Below, piece after piece: positions 9,105 through 20,421 of a DNA stretch of 64,000 bases. The stretch is from Effrenium voratum (Eukaryota; Sar; Dinophyceae; Suessiales; Symbiodiniaceae), in the NCBI GenBank assembly GCA_963377175.1, contig CAUJNA010002157.1:624153-688152 (forward strand). Reading direction: 5' to 3'. Every line of letters starts with the position of its first letter. The first letter of the stretch is position 1. The translations under genes were made by a program, and so were the position numbers. The notes under the pieces are model-generated. The model saw only the letters and a list, made by a program, of their open reading frames with translations. It did not search any database and had not been told where the DNA came from.

Positions 9105-11095
9105 TAAAGACATGAGGGAGCTTTGAGGGTTTGACGGAACCTTAGGTCCAAAGCCTGAAAAAAGCTCGTTTTACCCCCGAATCGGTGAGCTCGCCGTAAA
9201 TTAGGCAGAGGGAATTTAACCCGAACCAGATCCACCTAGAAGCGGTTACCTCTTCGGCATACAGTTGTTTCGGAAAGGAACACCAAGGGAGCCATACTCA
9301 TTTTGGGCTCAGAGCAGCCCTGTGGGACCCAAACGCCCTCCTCCCGGGAGGGGGCATCCCATTTAAGCAACTGGATGTGGGGGGGGGGTTCCCTTTCGAT
9401 CTGACTCGTGATCCATGGGAGCATGCCGAACAGGAGTCCTTTTGCTGACTACCATGCCTTCAAAGAGGTCGGGCCCAAACAATTCAACATGTTGATCGAC
9501 CTGCCGGAGTGGAGCCATCGAGTGGCCCGTAGGGCGCATCACGGAAAGACATCGTACATCTGAATGGATCACCCCCATTCCTGTCACGCAACAAAGAAAG
9601 TGTTGTCTTCCAAAAGCTGAAAGCAGAAAAAATAGTGTGCTTTGCCAGATAATGATGGAGGTATGCACGCCATTAGCAGTACCTTACTGAACAAATGTAA
9701 TTGCATCTGCGTTCACAACTATGTACACATCGTGGAAAATTCCAAAGGCCGGATCAAAGAACCAAGAAAAGGATTCTTCATGCAGCCAGAATGCTGTTCG
9801 TTGGGCCTCTTCTTGTGGATTCTGCAACAGCCCAACCAATGTCACCGGTGCTGGTTCCGGATGAGTTTTCAGTGCGCACACTTCCCAACACGAGATGTGC
9901 GCATGAGACAGTACCACCCAAATTGCCCTCCATTCTCCAGGCCCGGGCTCATCTGTCAGCTAGGGGGGGTCGTGGTTTGTGCCCTCCAACAGACACACCA
10001 CACCTGGGGTGTCTCCAACCTTGGGCCAAGCGCAAAACCAGGACCATACTACTTCCACAACCAGAAGCTCACTTCCTAAGTGGATGGCCCAACGAAAAGT
10101 CCAAGCTGTTTGTATGCCGAAAAAATGTTGTCCTAAAACGTCCAAAGTCCAGAAACTCAGGAAGTGAGAAAGGGCTTGCTCTAGCATATTCCTCCTGCGT
10201 CAATCCTGCGGCTTCTTTTGCGTCGCCATGTGGTCTCATGCACACGGCCCACTTGGTGTCACCGTAGAAGGTACCTGAGATTGCTCGAACCTCTGCACAA
10301 CCCTATCAATCCACCAATCATCGCATTGCAGAATGGATCGCAGAATTGCACACATGGACCTCAGCAAAATGCTTGGGGTATTGTGCGGAGTTTCCTGTCA
10401 TGTGTCCAACGGAAGCCCTTTCTGAGAATCAGGTTGATTCAAAAGGGAAACCAGCCCACAAATCGTAATGTTGAAACTTGAAGGGCGTCTGCTTGCAACA
10501 AACACAAGTGACACATCTCACTCAAACCTTTTCACGGACAGATTGGTCAATACACATCATTAGTGGCATACGAGTTGATTAAGACTACGACTTTATACAC
10601 ATTTTGCTCAAGGCAAAGGCGGCAGGAAGCCCGGCAACAGCATATCAGTAGACACTGACACATCGATCAATACGGTTTTGTGGTAAGGACATACATGTAA
10701 CTGGTACTGGGCGTGTTGGAGAAGTCGTGTGCGTGTGTGTGTGTCACCATTGTCACCCCAACAACCAAGCTTTGTGTATAATCCCAGTGGTTCCCGACAC
10801 TAAATTCGAACAGGCCAAGCCAGCAATTTCTCTCACAGACTTTCCTCCAGTCGTATTAGGCGACCCTCTGCTCTGCCTGCAGTCAGCAAGAAGGGGCACA
10901 GGGGAGCCTGAATCATCTGGAACGGGGAACACCTAAAATTGCTGCTCCCCAGCATTTTTTCATGTCTGGGGCCTCTGTTGTCCAGGACCCTTCGCAAAAG
11001 GCATCTGGAAAACTGGCTCAAGAAAGGCGGCGGAGTGAAGCCGCGGTGCCCACACTGACCGTCAGCTCGTTCTGCAGCATAATGGCCAGCGGCTC
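9105..11095. other. No firm exon; only chance-length frames
   Basis: Frames on the minus strand at 9363-9668, 9684-9917 and 9960-10187 read as plausible mixed peptides, but they are in different frames, lack the codon bias of the exon islands and are of a length expected by chance. A homopolymer G run near 9380 and a short GT repeat near 10735 are present. I call no gene. Confidence 0.35.
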
Positions 11096-11156
11096 CTGAG
11101 CAGGCCAGCATGTCGCCGTCTAAAACGGTCACTTCCACGTGCGACGTCCTCAGGGC
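11096..11156 (-). CDS. Putative internal exon (20 codons)
   Basis: Acceptor GGTGAG|G and donor TCAG|GAGCC (GA type). Sixteen of 20 codons end in G or C. The peptide includes SHVEVTVLDGDMLAC, a beta-strand-like segment. The same frame stays open for a further 80 codons into the presumed intron, so the 3' boundary is uncertain. No family recognised. Confidence 0.55.
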
Positions 11157-11720
11157 CTCACCTCCTGACCACACTCAGGGGGGCTGAAATGAAAGGACCA
11201 CCTCTACACTAGAATTTGCAAAAAAGCAAAACCAAGCCACTAGAACTTTGCGTGCCTTTTAATGGGCTGTGACCCTCCCTTCAGAGACCCATCAGAGTTT
11301 GCAAGCAGCTCCCATTGCATCCTCTAGCCTCCTCCCAACAATCAACAAGGATTTAATAAAAACATGGCAATTCAATGTTTGCCATAGACACATGTAAGAG
11401 AGTCCTTGATGGAGTTGGTGTCAAACATTGAAGCACCAGAATTCCTGAACATGTCCATGATATAGAAACTCATAGCCAAGATCGTCTAACGCTTCCTTTC
11501 CGCAAAAGCTGCGGGAAGTTCAAACAGGTGGCAATTGCAGCATCAACCTTCGAACATCTATGTCTAAGCTTCTCATCAGCAAAATGGGAGCCGCAACTGC
11601 CCAACCAATTCATTCAGTTGGTTCTTCTTAAACTGCCAAATCTTCTTTGCACTGCGCAGTACATTCCGAGTTCCGCCAGATAGATTCAAGTTCCGCCCGA
11701 CCGCTCTGCGACTTGTGTGC

Positions 11721-11782
11721 CTCGGGGAGGAAGTTGCCCCATTCGCCTTCTGGAAAGCTCACGACCACCAAGCCATCTGCGC
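11721..11782 (-). CDS. Putative internal exon (20 codons)
   Basis: Acceptor CCAG|GC and donor GAG|GCACAC (GC type), 62 bp, 14 of 20 codons ending in G or C. It reads ADGLVVVSFPEGEWG and so on. The frame continues open to a TAA at about 11628, so it could instead be a longer last exon ending there. No family recognised. Confidence 0.5.
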
Positions 11783-13181
11783 CTGGCTGGACTCGGCAAA
11801 TCATCTTCCTTTGCTTAAGTCTTTTGGAAAGCAAACTCCAGTAGAGATAGATTCCCCTCAAAACCAACAGGGAAAAATCAGGCATACTCTTCAGCACATG
11901 GAGTCTGGGTGGAAAACTGCGCTTTCGGCACGAGCATCCGATGAGTTGGCTTCCACTCCACGGCGGGCGAACAGCGGCTGACGAGAAAACCATATGCACA
12001 AGGTGTGTGCCAAAGCAAGAAACACCACAGGGCCTTCTCATTGTTGGAAAAGGCAATGACTTATGCATAACACATTGGGTAAACAAGCATGGACTGAAAT
12101 AAAGAGGGAAGGAGCGAACACTTTTCTCATGGTCCATTAATCATCCCGAACCTGCCCCAAAGGTCCCAAGCATCGTCCCCCATCCATGCCAAACCTGGAT
12201 AATGTATCTTTGTCGCTTCAGACTTCTCAAACAATATCAGCAATTGCAATTTGAATCAGGTCCTTGCTATCTACCCTAGCTTACTTTGCCTCTCCATAGA
12301 ATCCGCTCTGATGTTTTAGACACATGTCAATGCCCTCCAAATGCCTGCCTTCTTAGAGCCCAAGACCCTAACATGGACCTTGACCCCGAAGCTCCAAGGT
12401 CGCCCTGCACCGTCGACGGGCTTACACCCGAACCGTGCCTATCTTCAGAGAGAACCTCATCCAGGCTTCCACGCCTACGGAAATCGGGTTCTGCGAGTCT
12501 GCATTTCGGCTGAACTGAGGCTCCCCGTGGCGGCTAGGTCGTGACAGAACTGGAAAACGGAACGAACCAATCGGCTCAGCACCTCCAGAACTACATGCTG
12601 ATCCTTCCTTCAAACTGGTTTTCCCTGTGTTTTGAAGTGAAATCAAGCAGGTTGCCCTTTACATTGAAGGCTCTGCAGGTCAACCCATGAATCACACTTT
12701 GGACAACAGAACCTTGGAGAAGCTCTCTGGAATGCCGGCTTCCATTTGGGTCTCTCCAAACAAGGTGAACTCCGTTTGGGTCGAAGGGCAACACCAATAG
12801 ACCGGTCCATTTGTGAAAATACCTATTTGGCTACACGGCAAGCCCAGAGCGGGCTGGAGTGCATGAAACAAGAGCAGCCCAAAGGAAACCGCATTGACGC
12901 AACCGGACCTTCCCGCGCTCGGTTGCCCCCACTTTTCATAGGCTGAATGAATGGGCTCATACAAACCATGATGTCTTTGGTCTTTGGTTATGGTTGTTTA
13001 CTTCGCCCTTAAGTACAGCTTGACTTGAATATGAGAAATCGGGGCCCAAGGGTTCTCAAATTGATGTCGCAGTGACATGTTTACAGAAGTCGCACAGTGA
13101 GGATTCCGCGCTGACGCCTTGACATGAATTGAGATGATATTCCACTACTCTATGCCCATTCTGACATGCACATATTATCAT
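11783..13181. other. No firm exon
   Basis: Mixed unique sequence. A weak minus-strand island near 12445-12485 (ends TAG|GC and ATAG|GC, reading VEAWMRFSLK) is too short to call. Frames near 12341-12544 (+) and 12692-12964 (-) are of chance length. Confidence 0.35.
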
Positions 13182-13385
13182 TGAACATGTTTTTGGTTCG
13201 TCTCTAGATTGGCAAATTCATATAAACCCTTTGATCATCTTTGAAAGCTTCTGTGGTTGGCCTTTTTGCGGCACCGACATATTGACACCGAACATGAATT
13301 TAGTTCGTCTCTAGATTTGCAAAATTACAAAAATAATTTATCATCTTTGAACGCATTTGTGGGTTGGCCTTTTTGCAAGACTCCC
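13182..13385. repeat. Imperfect tandem duplication, about 100 bp units
   Basis: Unit 1 (13182-13287) and unit 2 (13288-13385) share GAACATG, TAGTTCGTCTCTAGATT, ATCATCTTTGAA and GTTGGCCTTTTTGC in the same order. The divergence points to an old duplication. The unit is AT-richer than its surroundings. Confidence 0.8.
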
Positions 13386-13631
13386 CATGCTTCCCGGTTC
13401 AGCATCACCCAAATAACACCCCCTCGAAGACATGTTTAAACCTAAAGGTGCCGTCTATCCCAGCTATTTGAGTCGGGAGGCAGGGAGCCTCAGACCCTAG
13501 GCTGAGCCCTGCCATTGACAAGACTCCCTGAGCTGACAAGTTCGGGTGGGTGGGGGCGGAAGATGGAACCCACTGATATGGCTCCGAGAAAAAAAAAAGG
13601 AAGAAAAACAAACGATTTTTTTTGGGGCTTC

Positions 13632-13704
13632 CCCCAAGCGTCCACCAAACGAGTCCTTCAAGCCGATCCCCCGCCCGCTCCCTATCGCCTTCCGCAGCCT
13701 CAAC
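13632..13704 (-). CDS. Putative internal exon (24 codons)
   Basis: Acceptor CCCCAAG|G, donor TTGGGG|GAAGCC (GA type), 73 bp, 20 of 24 codons ending in G or C. The peptide is basic and glycine-rich (LRLRKAIGSGRGIGL). The other two minus frames are also open, so the frame choice rests on codon bias. No family recognised. Confidence 0.45.
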
Positions 13705-13839
13705 CTTGGGGCCGAAGGGCACGCACATAATCTCCCGCCTGGCCAGTCGACTCTCGTCTCACATATGCCACGCACGACATACAAACACGAAAACAACACG
13801 CGTCCCACACATGCATAGAGAACAGAGACATACACAACC

Positions 13840-14640
13840 AAAAACAAGCAAACACACGCACAAACACTGACACACAGACACACCATCTCAAACGCACACA
13901 AGCACACACACACACACAAGCGTACACACACACACACACGCACGCACGCACGCACGCACGCACATGCACATGCACATGCACATGCACATGCACATGCACA
14001 CACGCAAGCATACACACAACCTTACATCATCACAAACACGCAAACGGAGACACACACACACAGAGAGACACTTTTAGAGACACTCACAGAGAGACACTCA
14101 CAGAGAGACACACACACACACACCAATACCAACACACCCACCAACACACTAACACGAACACACAAGCACACCAACACACGTGCACACAAGCACTGCCACA
14201 CCCACACACGAACACAAGCAAGCAAGCAAGCAAGCAAGCAAACTAGCTAATAAAAAAACAAGCAAACAAGCAAGCACCCAACAAGAAAAGAAAGTAACAC
14301 AAACAACCAACCAAACCAACAAACAAACCATCCAACCAACAAAGAGACACATGCAAGCCCACACAAAAAGACAGGCACCCACGGAAACAAACAAAAGAAA
14401 CAACCAACCAACCAATTAATCAACCAGTCAGTCAGTCGACCAACCAACCGACCTATCAAACCAACCAACCAACCAACCAACCAACCAACCAACCAACCAA
14501 CCAACCAACCAACCAACCAACCAAGCAAGCAAGCAAGCAAGCAAGCAATCAAATCAATCAATCAGTTCATCAACCAACCAACCGATCAATCAAATCAGCC
14601 GATCCAATCAATCAATGAAACAATCAATTAAGCAATCAGA
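13840..14640. repeat. Composite microsatellite block: CA, ACGC, ACATGC, AAGC, CCAA
   Basis: A run of different simple repeats: CA and ACACGC to 14010, ACAC/AGAG to 14200, AAGC at 14216-14245, AACC at 14460-14523, AAGC at 14524-14548, then degenerate AATC/AACC. The tandem Trp-Leu-Val-Gly and Cys-Val frames across it are artefacts. Confidence 0.9.
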
Positions 14641-14712
14641 CAACGAACCAACCAACCAATCAGTAGTCCCCAGCCAATCAATCCATCATTCGAACCAACC
14701 AACCAAGCCTGC

Positions 14713-14777
14713 CTCAGCGTCCAGGCCGTGGAATCGCTGGTCGCCGGCGAGCTCCGTACCCACCGCAGGCAGGAGCC
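14713..14777 (-). CDS. Putative internal exon (21 codons)
   Basis: Acceptor TTGAG|G and donor GCTGAG|GCAGGC (GC type), 65 bp, 17 of 21 codons ending in G or C. It contains ELAGDQRFHGLDAE. The stretch AGDQRFHGL resembles GGDQRLQCL of the exon at 20422, a possible shared module. The plus strand also has a good G/C-ending frame here (AVESLVAGELR), so orientation is not certain. Confidence 0.45.
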
Positions 14778-15636
14778 CTCAACGTCAAGGCCATGAAAAC
14801 TTTTGGACAAACATCCAAGCCGCCGCAAAACCGCAAAACCGCCGAACACCAAGGGGAAACAATTAAAACCGCCAAAAACCAGGGGAACATCATCCAGCAA
14901 ACATTGAGAGAAGCAAAGCAAACAGCAAATGCTCACTGGATGCTAAATAGGGTGCCAACACCACCAAAGCAGAAGAAAGCAAGCAAGCAAAACCACCAAG
15001 CCTATTCCCCGGAGTGCTCCTGAAATAGACCCAAACAGCCACCCACGGACCATCTTGAAATGACACCATCAACCTCACCTGCAGCTACTAGCTGATCGAA
15101 ACCATTTCTCAAATTTCGCGAAACAACCACCAAAGCCAAGTGGTTCGTCAAATGTCCGCAAGGCACTTCGCGGGGCGGACCGGCGGACCTCTCATATTCT
15201 CGAAGGCTGGGACATCCCGGCCGCAAAGCCGCCGAAACCCGCGCGGATCACCGTCTCTGGGCAAAATGGTTCCCACCCGAAGACCCGCAGATTTCTCAAA
15301 ACGAGTAGCTGCCTTTTGGAAATTCAAAGGTGCAAACATCAGGGCCTCCTTGAAACATCAAGTCCAAAACATGCAACAAGCACACAAACCAACAGGGGGG
15401 CACTATATGAGCCCTACAGATTCAACATCTGATTCCGCAACTGCTCACAACAAAGCTCAACATGTGCCATCAGTGCCATCTGCTACATCTTTTCATATTA
15501 CGGAACCCACACCTCCATTGGCCATCACCTCCATTGGCCATAAGGAAAGAGGGGGAAAGCCCTTTTTGGCACTTGACCAGTGCTTCCCCTTGCCAAAACA
15601 ACCAAGCAAACATGGACTCGCTCCGATTCAAGGCAC

Positions 15637-15729
15637 CTTCTCCGCCCGGCCGTTGACCACCAGCTCCACGCCCGAGTGGGCGCCGATGCCCAACAGCAAA
15701 TGCGTGTCGCGCAGGGCCGTGGTCTCCAC
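15637..15729 (-). CDS. Putative internal exon (31 codons)
   Basis: One of the clearest exons in the window: acceptor GCGCCAG|G, donor GAGAAG|GTGCCT, 93 bp, phase 0 at both ends, 30 of 31 codons ending in G or C. The peptide alternates hydrophobic and polar residues (THLLLGIGAHSG, VELVVNGRAEK), as in a beta-rich globular domain. No family recognised. Confidence 0.65.
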
Positions 15730-15802
15730 CTGGCGCAATGGCCGAGGTTTTGGCTTTGTTTGAAGGGAAACCAAGAGGACACCCGTCATTTTGGGGCGCC
15801 CA

Positions 15803-15919
15803 TATGGCTGTGGTTGTCGCAACCAATGGTACCATTTTGGGGTAGGTGCAATCACCCATTTTAGGCTTTATTTTAGTGGGGATTGGGATGTTAACTGGGG
15901 ATTTTGACCCACAGCCATA
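15803..15919. mobile_element. Family-1 small element (copy 2)
   Basis: 117 bp with 11-bp inverted ends, TATGGCTGTGG and CCACAGCCATA. The interior matches copies at 8964, 19757 and 59713 in reverse orientation (CCAATGGTACCATTTTGGGGTAG, TTAGTGGGGATTGGGATGTT). It starts about 75 bp upstream of the exon 15637-15729 on the minus strand, so it lies in the presumed intron. No coding capacity. Confidence 0.75.
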
Positions 15920-16206
15920 CTTTGAGAACCACCCTGCTCAGAAACAGTGCCCGGAACAAACGACTTAAAAAGTGCCCCGACATGGGAAAGCAGGGGCGGG
16001 CTACCGAATGGTTCTGGCAAGCTTCGGGCCTCCCGAAACTGGACAACCTTCGGCTACGTTTTTTGGTTCACCTTGACATCGTGTGCGCTTAGTCCATGGA
16101 CACGAACCGTCGGGCGGGCGCAGGCAACTACGAAAACAAAGAACCAGGGTGCAGCGGGGTAACCACAGAGAAGCTACTGCAGAGCAGAGCTGCACAAGCG
16201 TTACAC
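15920..16206. other. No gene seen
   Basis: Moderately GC-rich unique sequence between the family-1 element and the 201-codon frame. No segment meets the exon criteria used elsewhere. Confidence 0.4.
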
Positions 16207-16812
16207 CTAGCCCAAAACCCCACCACAAAAGGGCGCGGGCCATGAAAGGTAGGCCTTGCGCATCATTCTGCACAGCACGACAGAGCGAGGCACCCCATTT
16301 TCAAGTAGCAAGCCCGCGCACAACTGACTGCACACATCATTGCAGTCAGCGAGCTGCCCAACTTCCGCAGAGTCAAGCCAGATGTCTTGCGCACATGGAA
16401 AACTGCCATATTTAATAACATTATTCCTTGCGGAAACTTCCGTCGCCAATTTCACACGGATCTGGAGCATCCAGAACACACAAGCACGGAACCCATTACC
16501 AGAACCACCACCGTACTTCATACAGTCTTTGGAAAAACACTGCCACTGGAAGGCTTGGGCCAGTGCTATCAATAGTTTGCCGTAAAACTGGGCAGCCGCG
16601 CAAGCGCCGTCGAGCTCTAGACTGAAATATTCGCCATGTATGCACGTGGTTGTAAAAATGGAAACCCTGGTTCGACAGTGCTTAGAGGGAAAGCCAAAGC
16701 AAACCAAACATCTGTGAGTGATGTCGTTATTTGGTTGGAAATGCCTATCACACGCCTTGGCGAAATGTATCTCACAACTCATCGACCTGGAATAAGGGAC
16801 CCACAAGATCAA
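16207..16812 (-). CDS. Long open frame, hypothetical (201 codons)
   Basis: An uninterrupted Cys-rich frame with mixed composition (for example AQFYGKLLIALAQAFQW, SAEVGQLADCNDVC). It lacks the strong G/C third-position bias of the exon islands, and in 64 kb a frame this long has a fair chance of arising at random. A plus-strand frame at 16387-16575 reads equally well. Low-confidence gene; no family recognised. Confidence 0.3.
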   Translation of the reverse strand: MILWVPYSRSMSCEIHFAKACDRHFQPNNDITHRCLVCFGFPSKHCRTRVSIFTTTCIHGEYFSLELDGACAAAQFYGKLLIALAQAFQWQCFSKDCMKYGGGSGNGFRACVFWMLQIRVKLATEVSARNNVIKYGSFPCAQDIWLDSAEVGQLADCNDVCSQLCAGLLLENGVPRSVVLCRMMRKAYLSWPAPFCGGVLG

Positions 16813-17284
16813 ACATTCAAAATGATGTTAGCCAGATGATTGATGGAACCAATAAGAATGTAGGCGTTATAGTAAACACAACGGTCTGAAGGGCTTCTGT
16901 GCAAACTGCATCATGATGGATCCAAATGTGCTCGCCAACGAACAAAAGACCGACACGATGTTGTAGATCAACTCAAGTAGGAAAACCTCGTTCTCAAGAT
17001 CTCTCGTTTGAGGTGTCTCGTTTGCTTCAAACGCACACACACACACACACACATGAATCGATAGCCAATTGAACCAGTTTGGAGTCCCAACAGCGGGTCA
17101 AGTACCCGGACATGTGGCTCTCAAAGGCTGAGGGAAAGCCATCCTTTTTGCGGAAATCCCAACGCCAATCAATCACTTGGAAACAAGCCAACTCAATGAG
17201 TTGCTGCAATGAGTCGCTGCAATGCACCATAAAAAGATAAATCTTGACAAACCTTCACCACGGACAAGGTAGCTTTACTCTGGG

Positions 17285-17293
<9 letters not shown>
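16813..17293. other. No gene seen
   Basis: Unique sequence of average composition with a short CA repeat at about 17031-17054. It leads into the poly(A) tract. Confidence 0.4.

Positions 17294-17329
<36 letters not shown>
17294..17329 (+). repeat. Poly(A) run, 36 A
   Basis: An uninterrupted run of 36 A, directly followed by a foldback element at 17331. It could mark the 3' end of a retroposed transcript whose body lies to the left, or it may be plain simple sequence. No obvious target-site duplication was found. Confidence 0.9.
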
Positions 17330-17330
<1 letters not shown>

Positions 17331-17398
17331 ATGGAACCTGACAGGGGGTCCATGCAAAAAGGAAACTGGTCTTCCAGGACGCCCCTGTCAGGTTTCAT
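17331..17398. mobile_element. Foldback of the GGAACCTGACAGG family (copy 1)
   Basis: Arms ATGGAACCTGACAGGGG (17331-17347) and CCCCTGTCAGGTTTCAT (17382-17398) pair with one mismatch. A relative with the same arm sequence lies at 45051-45126, and a third with similar arms at 49389-49452. Confidence 0.75.
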
Positions 17399-17953
17399 GA
17401 TAGTTGTTGGGAGGATAACACCGCTTGACACTAGATCATACACTGTATAATGTACACGTGACGCATCTTCATTGATTAAGCAACCGCTGCCGACCGCTGA
17501 ACGTTGTGCCTAGCACAACACACAAAACTTATTGTTGCCATTGCCAAGCTCTTCTGTGACCATTGGCCACCGGCCACATCCAGGGACCCTGTTTGGGGAT
17601 GGCATGTCTTGAGAAGAGCATCAATAAGAAACATCTCCCAATGTACAGTCCCTGATTTAACAGGATCCATTGTGTGATTTGTGTTTCAATAAAACAACTG
17701 CCGTGTTGATGTGTTTCCTTTGATGAAGGGACACACATGAAACTAACTGTTTGGAGTCGTCATGCCATAAGGGCCTGAATGACTAAAATCGGGTTGTGGG
17801 GTACCGTTGGACCCAATTGCGTCAGGAGTGTAAGAAAAAACATGCTCGTGATGATTCAGCCCTTTGCAGTATGCCTTTGCTTCAAATCCCTGCTTGTGGC
17901 GGCGCCAACATTCTTTCGCCACTTGCCGCCTCAAGAAGGCATGGCACAAAGAC
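17399..17953. other. No gene seen
   Basis: No codon-biased island on either strand. Contains TGTATAATGTACA-type AT-rich sequence near 17440, not interpreted. Confidence 0.4.
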
Positions 17954-18001
17954 CTTCCGCAGCTGCACGGACACGTAGTTCAGCTGCTCCGGCGGGGATG
18001 C
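17954..18001 (-). CDS. Putative internal exon (16 codons)
   Basis: Acceptor GATTTCAG|G, donor CGGAAG|GTCTTT, 48 bp, phase 0 at both ends, 15 of 16 codons ending in G or C. It reads ASPPEQLNYVSVQLRK. The frame continues with good bias (VFVPCLLEAASGERM) past the donor, so the exon may be longer, to about 17885. No family recognised. Confidence 0.65.
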
Positions 18002-18095
18002 CTGAAATCGGGCTTCTTCTAACCCAACAAGGGGGGGGATGCCTGAAATTCTGCAACTGTCAGGCAGAAAGGGCTTCTTCTATCCCAAGGGGGGG
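17996..18095. repeat. Short direct duplication
   Basis: GGGGATGCCTGAAATCGGG...CTTCTTCTAACCCA and GGGGATGCCTGAAATTC...GGGCTTCTTCTATCCCA repeat head to tail, the second with an insertion of about 20 bp. The first copy overlaps the 5' edge of the exon at 17954-18001, so the acceptor region is duplicated. Confidence 0.75.
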
Positions 18096-18176
18096 TGGAA
18101 CCGAAGCAATCAAGCGCTCTTTGATACGTCACTGCAACACGTCCGGCAGAAGAGGCCAGCGGTGAGTCGGTGAGTC

Positions 18177-18234
18177 CTGCCGCGCCTTGCAGCGCAAGGT
18201 CGCGCAGCTCCCGAAGACCGCCTGGATGCCCAGC
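18177..18234 (-). CDS. Putative internal exon (19 codons)
   Basis: Acceptor AGCTTCAG|G, donor CGGCAG|GACTCA (GA type), 58 bp. All 19 codons end in G or C. It reads LGIQAVFGSCATLRCKARQ. Other minus frames are open but show no such bias. No family recognised. Confidence 0.6.
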
Positions 18235-18867
18235 CTGAAGCTCCCCAGGCCGCTGGGGGGGTGAGGCCAGGGGTGGATGTCCAGTAGATTTCCATGGGGA
18301 AAAATGAATCGGCATCCGTTTTTTGGGTTGGTTGACTTTAAAGGGGAACCCTCCCAAAAAAAAAGTGGGAAAAAAAGGAAGCAACCCACTGGGCAAATGG
18401 GCCAGGGTTGAACGGTTGGCGGCAAAAAATGTGGGCTGTGAAGCCTGGTCCTTCCGGGAACACCAACATGTCGTTGAAGCTGTGGGTTTCATATTTGACA
18501 AGGTGATCCAACCTAAGGGAAATGTCACAGTCCAGGTGTCTTTCGGCAATATCCCATGGAACGGTTCGACCACACTGGCACCAGTACCATCCATTGAACT
18601 ACACTGACCCAAAAGGACACCTTTAGGCTCACAGAGTGATTTGACACACTAAATACACAGCAACCACGTGGACTTGCTGAATTTGGCATTACACAAATAT
18701 GGAATGTCATGTGGGCAGAACCCAAGCGGTCCGTGTGATCTTCCATAGGCGCTCAGAACATGTGGCATTATTTACAAACCAGGGTTGCATCATTGCATTC
18801 CCTTTGGGTCGACCTGTCGGGACAAGCAGGCTGGGGCCCAACTCAGAGTAAATGGACACACACACAC

Positions 18868-18921
18868 AGACATGAACCTCTTGTATGGATCCTAGACATG
18901 AACCTCTGATACGGATCCTAC
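18868..18921. repeat. 26-bp tandem duplication
   Basis: AGACATGAACCTCTTGTATGGATCCT and AGACATGAACCTCTGATACGGATCCT lie head to tail, differing at a few bases. A CA repeat precedes them. Confidence 0.8.
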
Positions 18922-18996
18922 TTTACAATCTAAATCATTTCTAGTCATGGCTTGATGAGAAACCAGTACCCATAGATTCATCTCACTGTGCACATC

Positions 18997-19039
18997 TTCG
19001 GTCTTGGGCTCACTCTGCCACTCCGCGAAGAGATCAATT
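18997..19039 (-). CDS. Putative internal exon (14 codons)
   Basis: Acceptor CTCACAG|A, donor ACCGAA|GATGTG (GA type), 10 of 14 codons ending in G or C. It reads IDLFAEWQSEPKTE. The same frame continues DVHSEMNLW. A different 174-codon minus frame (18978-19502) also covers this stretch, and I cannot exclude it as the real one. Confidence 0.4.
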
Positions 19040-19519
19040 CTGTGAGGATAGGGACGACCCAGTGCATCGCCGCTGTGTTTGGGATCACTTCAAGACGAAC
19101 CGCCGCCCTTTCGGTTGCGATCCAAGCTTCGCTTTCGCAGCCACCAACGCCTCGTCGTTGGTCTGGCTCAGGATCTCCCTGGAGGAGAGAATAGCTTGCC
19201 GTCAACAGACTGGTTGTGCTAGGGGGACCTCCGAACGTGCATTCGACCACCAAATCTACAAATGCCAAAGTGCCGTTTTTGGCAACTGAAGGTTTTGGGT
19301 TCAAAGCGGACCGTCCAATGAAACAAGACACACCAGCGCGAACCACTGGGCTGACTTTTGGCCTGGGCTTCACCCTGGATGAATTTGCTGGGATCGCTCC
19401 CAGAGCACGCAAATCAGGGAAATCAGCGTCAGCTACTTGCAAGTCTGCTCTAGCCATATTTCCTGGATGGCATCCAATGCTCTCAACTGCTATCCCATTC
19501 ATCAGCCTTACTATCCGTG

Positions 19520-19755
19520 TTCATTCACTTTGGCGCGGACACGCTCCACAAAAAAGGAAAAGCCAACATTGATGTACTTCACACCAAGGACCATCGGACG
19601 TGCCGCAACATCTCCAAGTGGTCCAAATGCCTCTGCTTCTGACGACTCGATGCAACACAAACAGGGCAAACTGGGCACCAGTGGACAGAAGGAGTCGGCA
19701 CTCATTGCAGCCAGTGAAGGACTCAGTGCCGCCCAAGATGCGAAGATGCGCAAAT
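19520..19755 (+). CDS. Open coding-like segment interrupted by a small element (hypothetical)
   Basis: A plus frame reads as a Ser/Ala/Lys-rich peptide (TLARTRSTKKEKP, SGQKESALIAASEGLSAA) and runs straight into the family-1 element that begins at 19757. The frame stays open through the element. Codon bias is weak and a minus frame overlaps, so it may not be coding. Confidence 0.25.
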
Positions 19756-19756
19756 A

Positions 19757-19916
19757 TGTAGCCGTGGGTCAAAAGCCCGTACCCCCAGTGAACATCCCCA
19801 TCCCCACTAAAATAGGTTCCAAAAAATGGGTGGTGAATTCACCCATCCCCACCAAACTGGGCTCCCAAACCGGTTTTTACCCACATCCCAAACCGGTTTT
19901 GACCACCACAGCCATA
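19757..19916. mobile_element. Family-1 small element (copy 3)
   Basis: Starts TAGCCGTGGGTCAAAAG and ends TTTTGACCACCACAGCCATA. The interior repeats the core CCCCAGTGAACATCCC, CCCCACTAAAATAGGTTC, AAAATGGGTGGTGAATTCACCC. It carries an extra internal duplication (CCCAAACCGGTTTT twice) compared with copy 2. No coding capacity. Confidence 0.75.
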
Positions 19917-20421
19917 TTTGTGAATCACCGTGTGTTCATGTTGCGAAAAGCGAACCGCAGACCTTTGCCTCGCACCATGTCAAGGACCGATGTGCCAGGA
20001 CTCCAGAGGCTCAAAGCGGGGGAAGTGGGGAGAACGAACCCAAACCCACGAAGCGGAAAGGCGAGGTCCTCCAGAGAGGTTAGAAGAAGTTGGTGCCCGA
20101 TCTTTTTTGCAAAGTGGTGATTTTTAGTAGGGGAACCCTCCCCCAAAAAAGTTGGCCAAAAGGGTGCTACTTGGGGACCTAGAAGGTAAAACAGAAGGTA
20201 AAAATGCAAAAGGCTGGCACATTGGGTGGGAGGGGGGGACATTGGGTGAGTGGTGACTGGTGGGAGGGGGGGAAGACCGCAACATCATGACGAATCTAGA
20301 CTCCAAAACAAACGTACACTGCACGCAGCTGTGAATCTGCTCACTCAAAACCAAGTTGGTTCCAACACATACCCCCCAAACCCAAAACGAAGCCGACCGA
20401 AGATCTTTTTCCCTTGCCCGC

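Noticed and set aside
9363..10267. A minus-strand gene joining three frames
   Set aside because: The frames are each of chance length, lie in different registers and lack codon bias and clear splice ends.
18978..19502. 174-codon minus frame as a gene
   Set aside because: It reads well, but a plus frame over the same bases reads equally well and the length is within chance for 64 kb.
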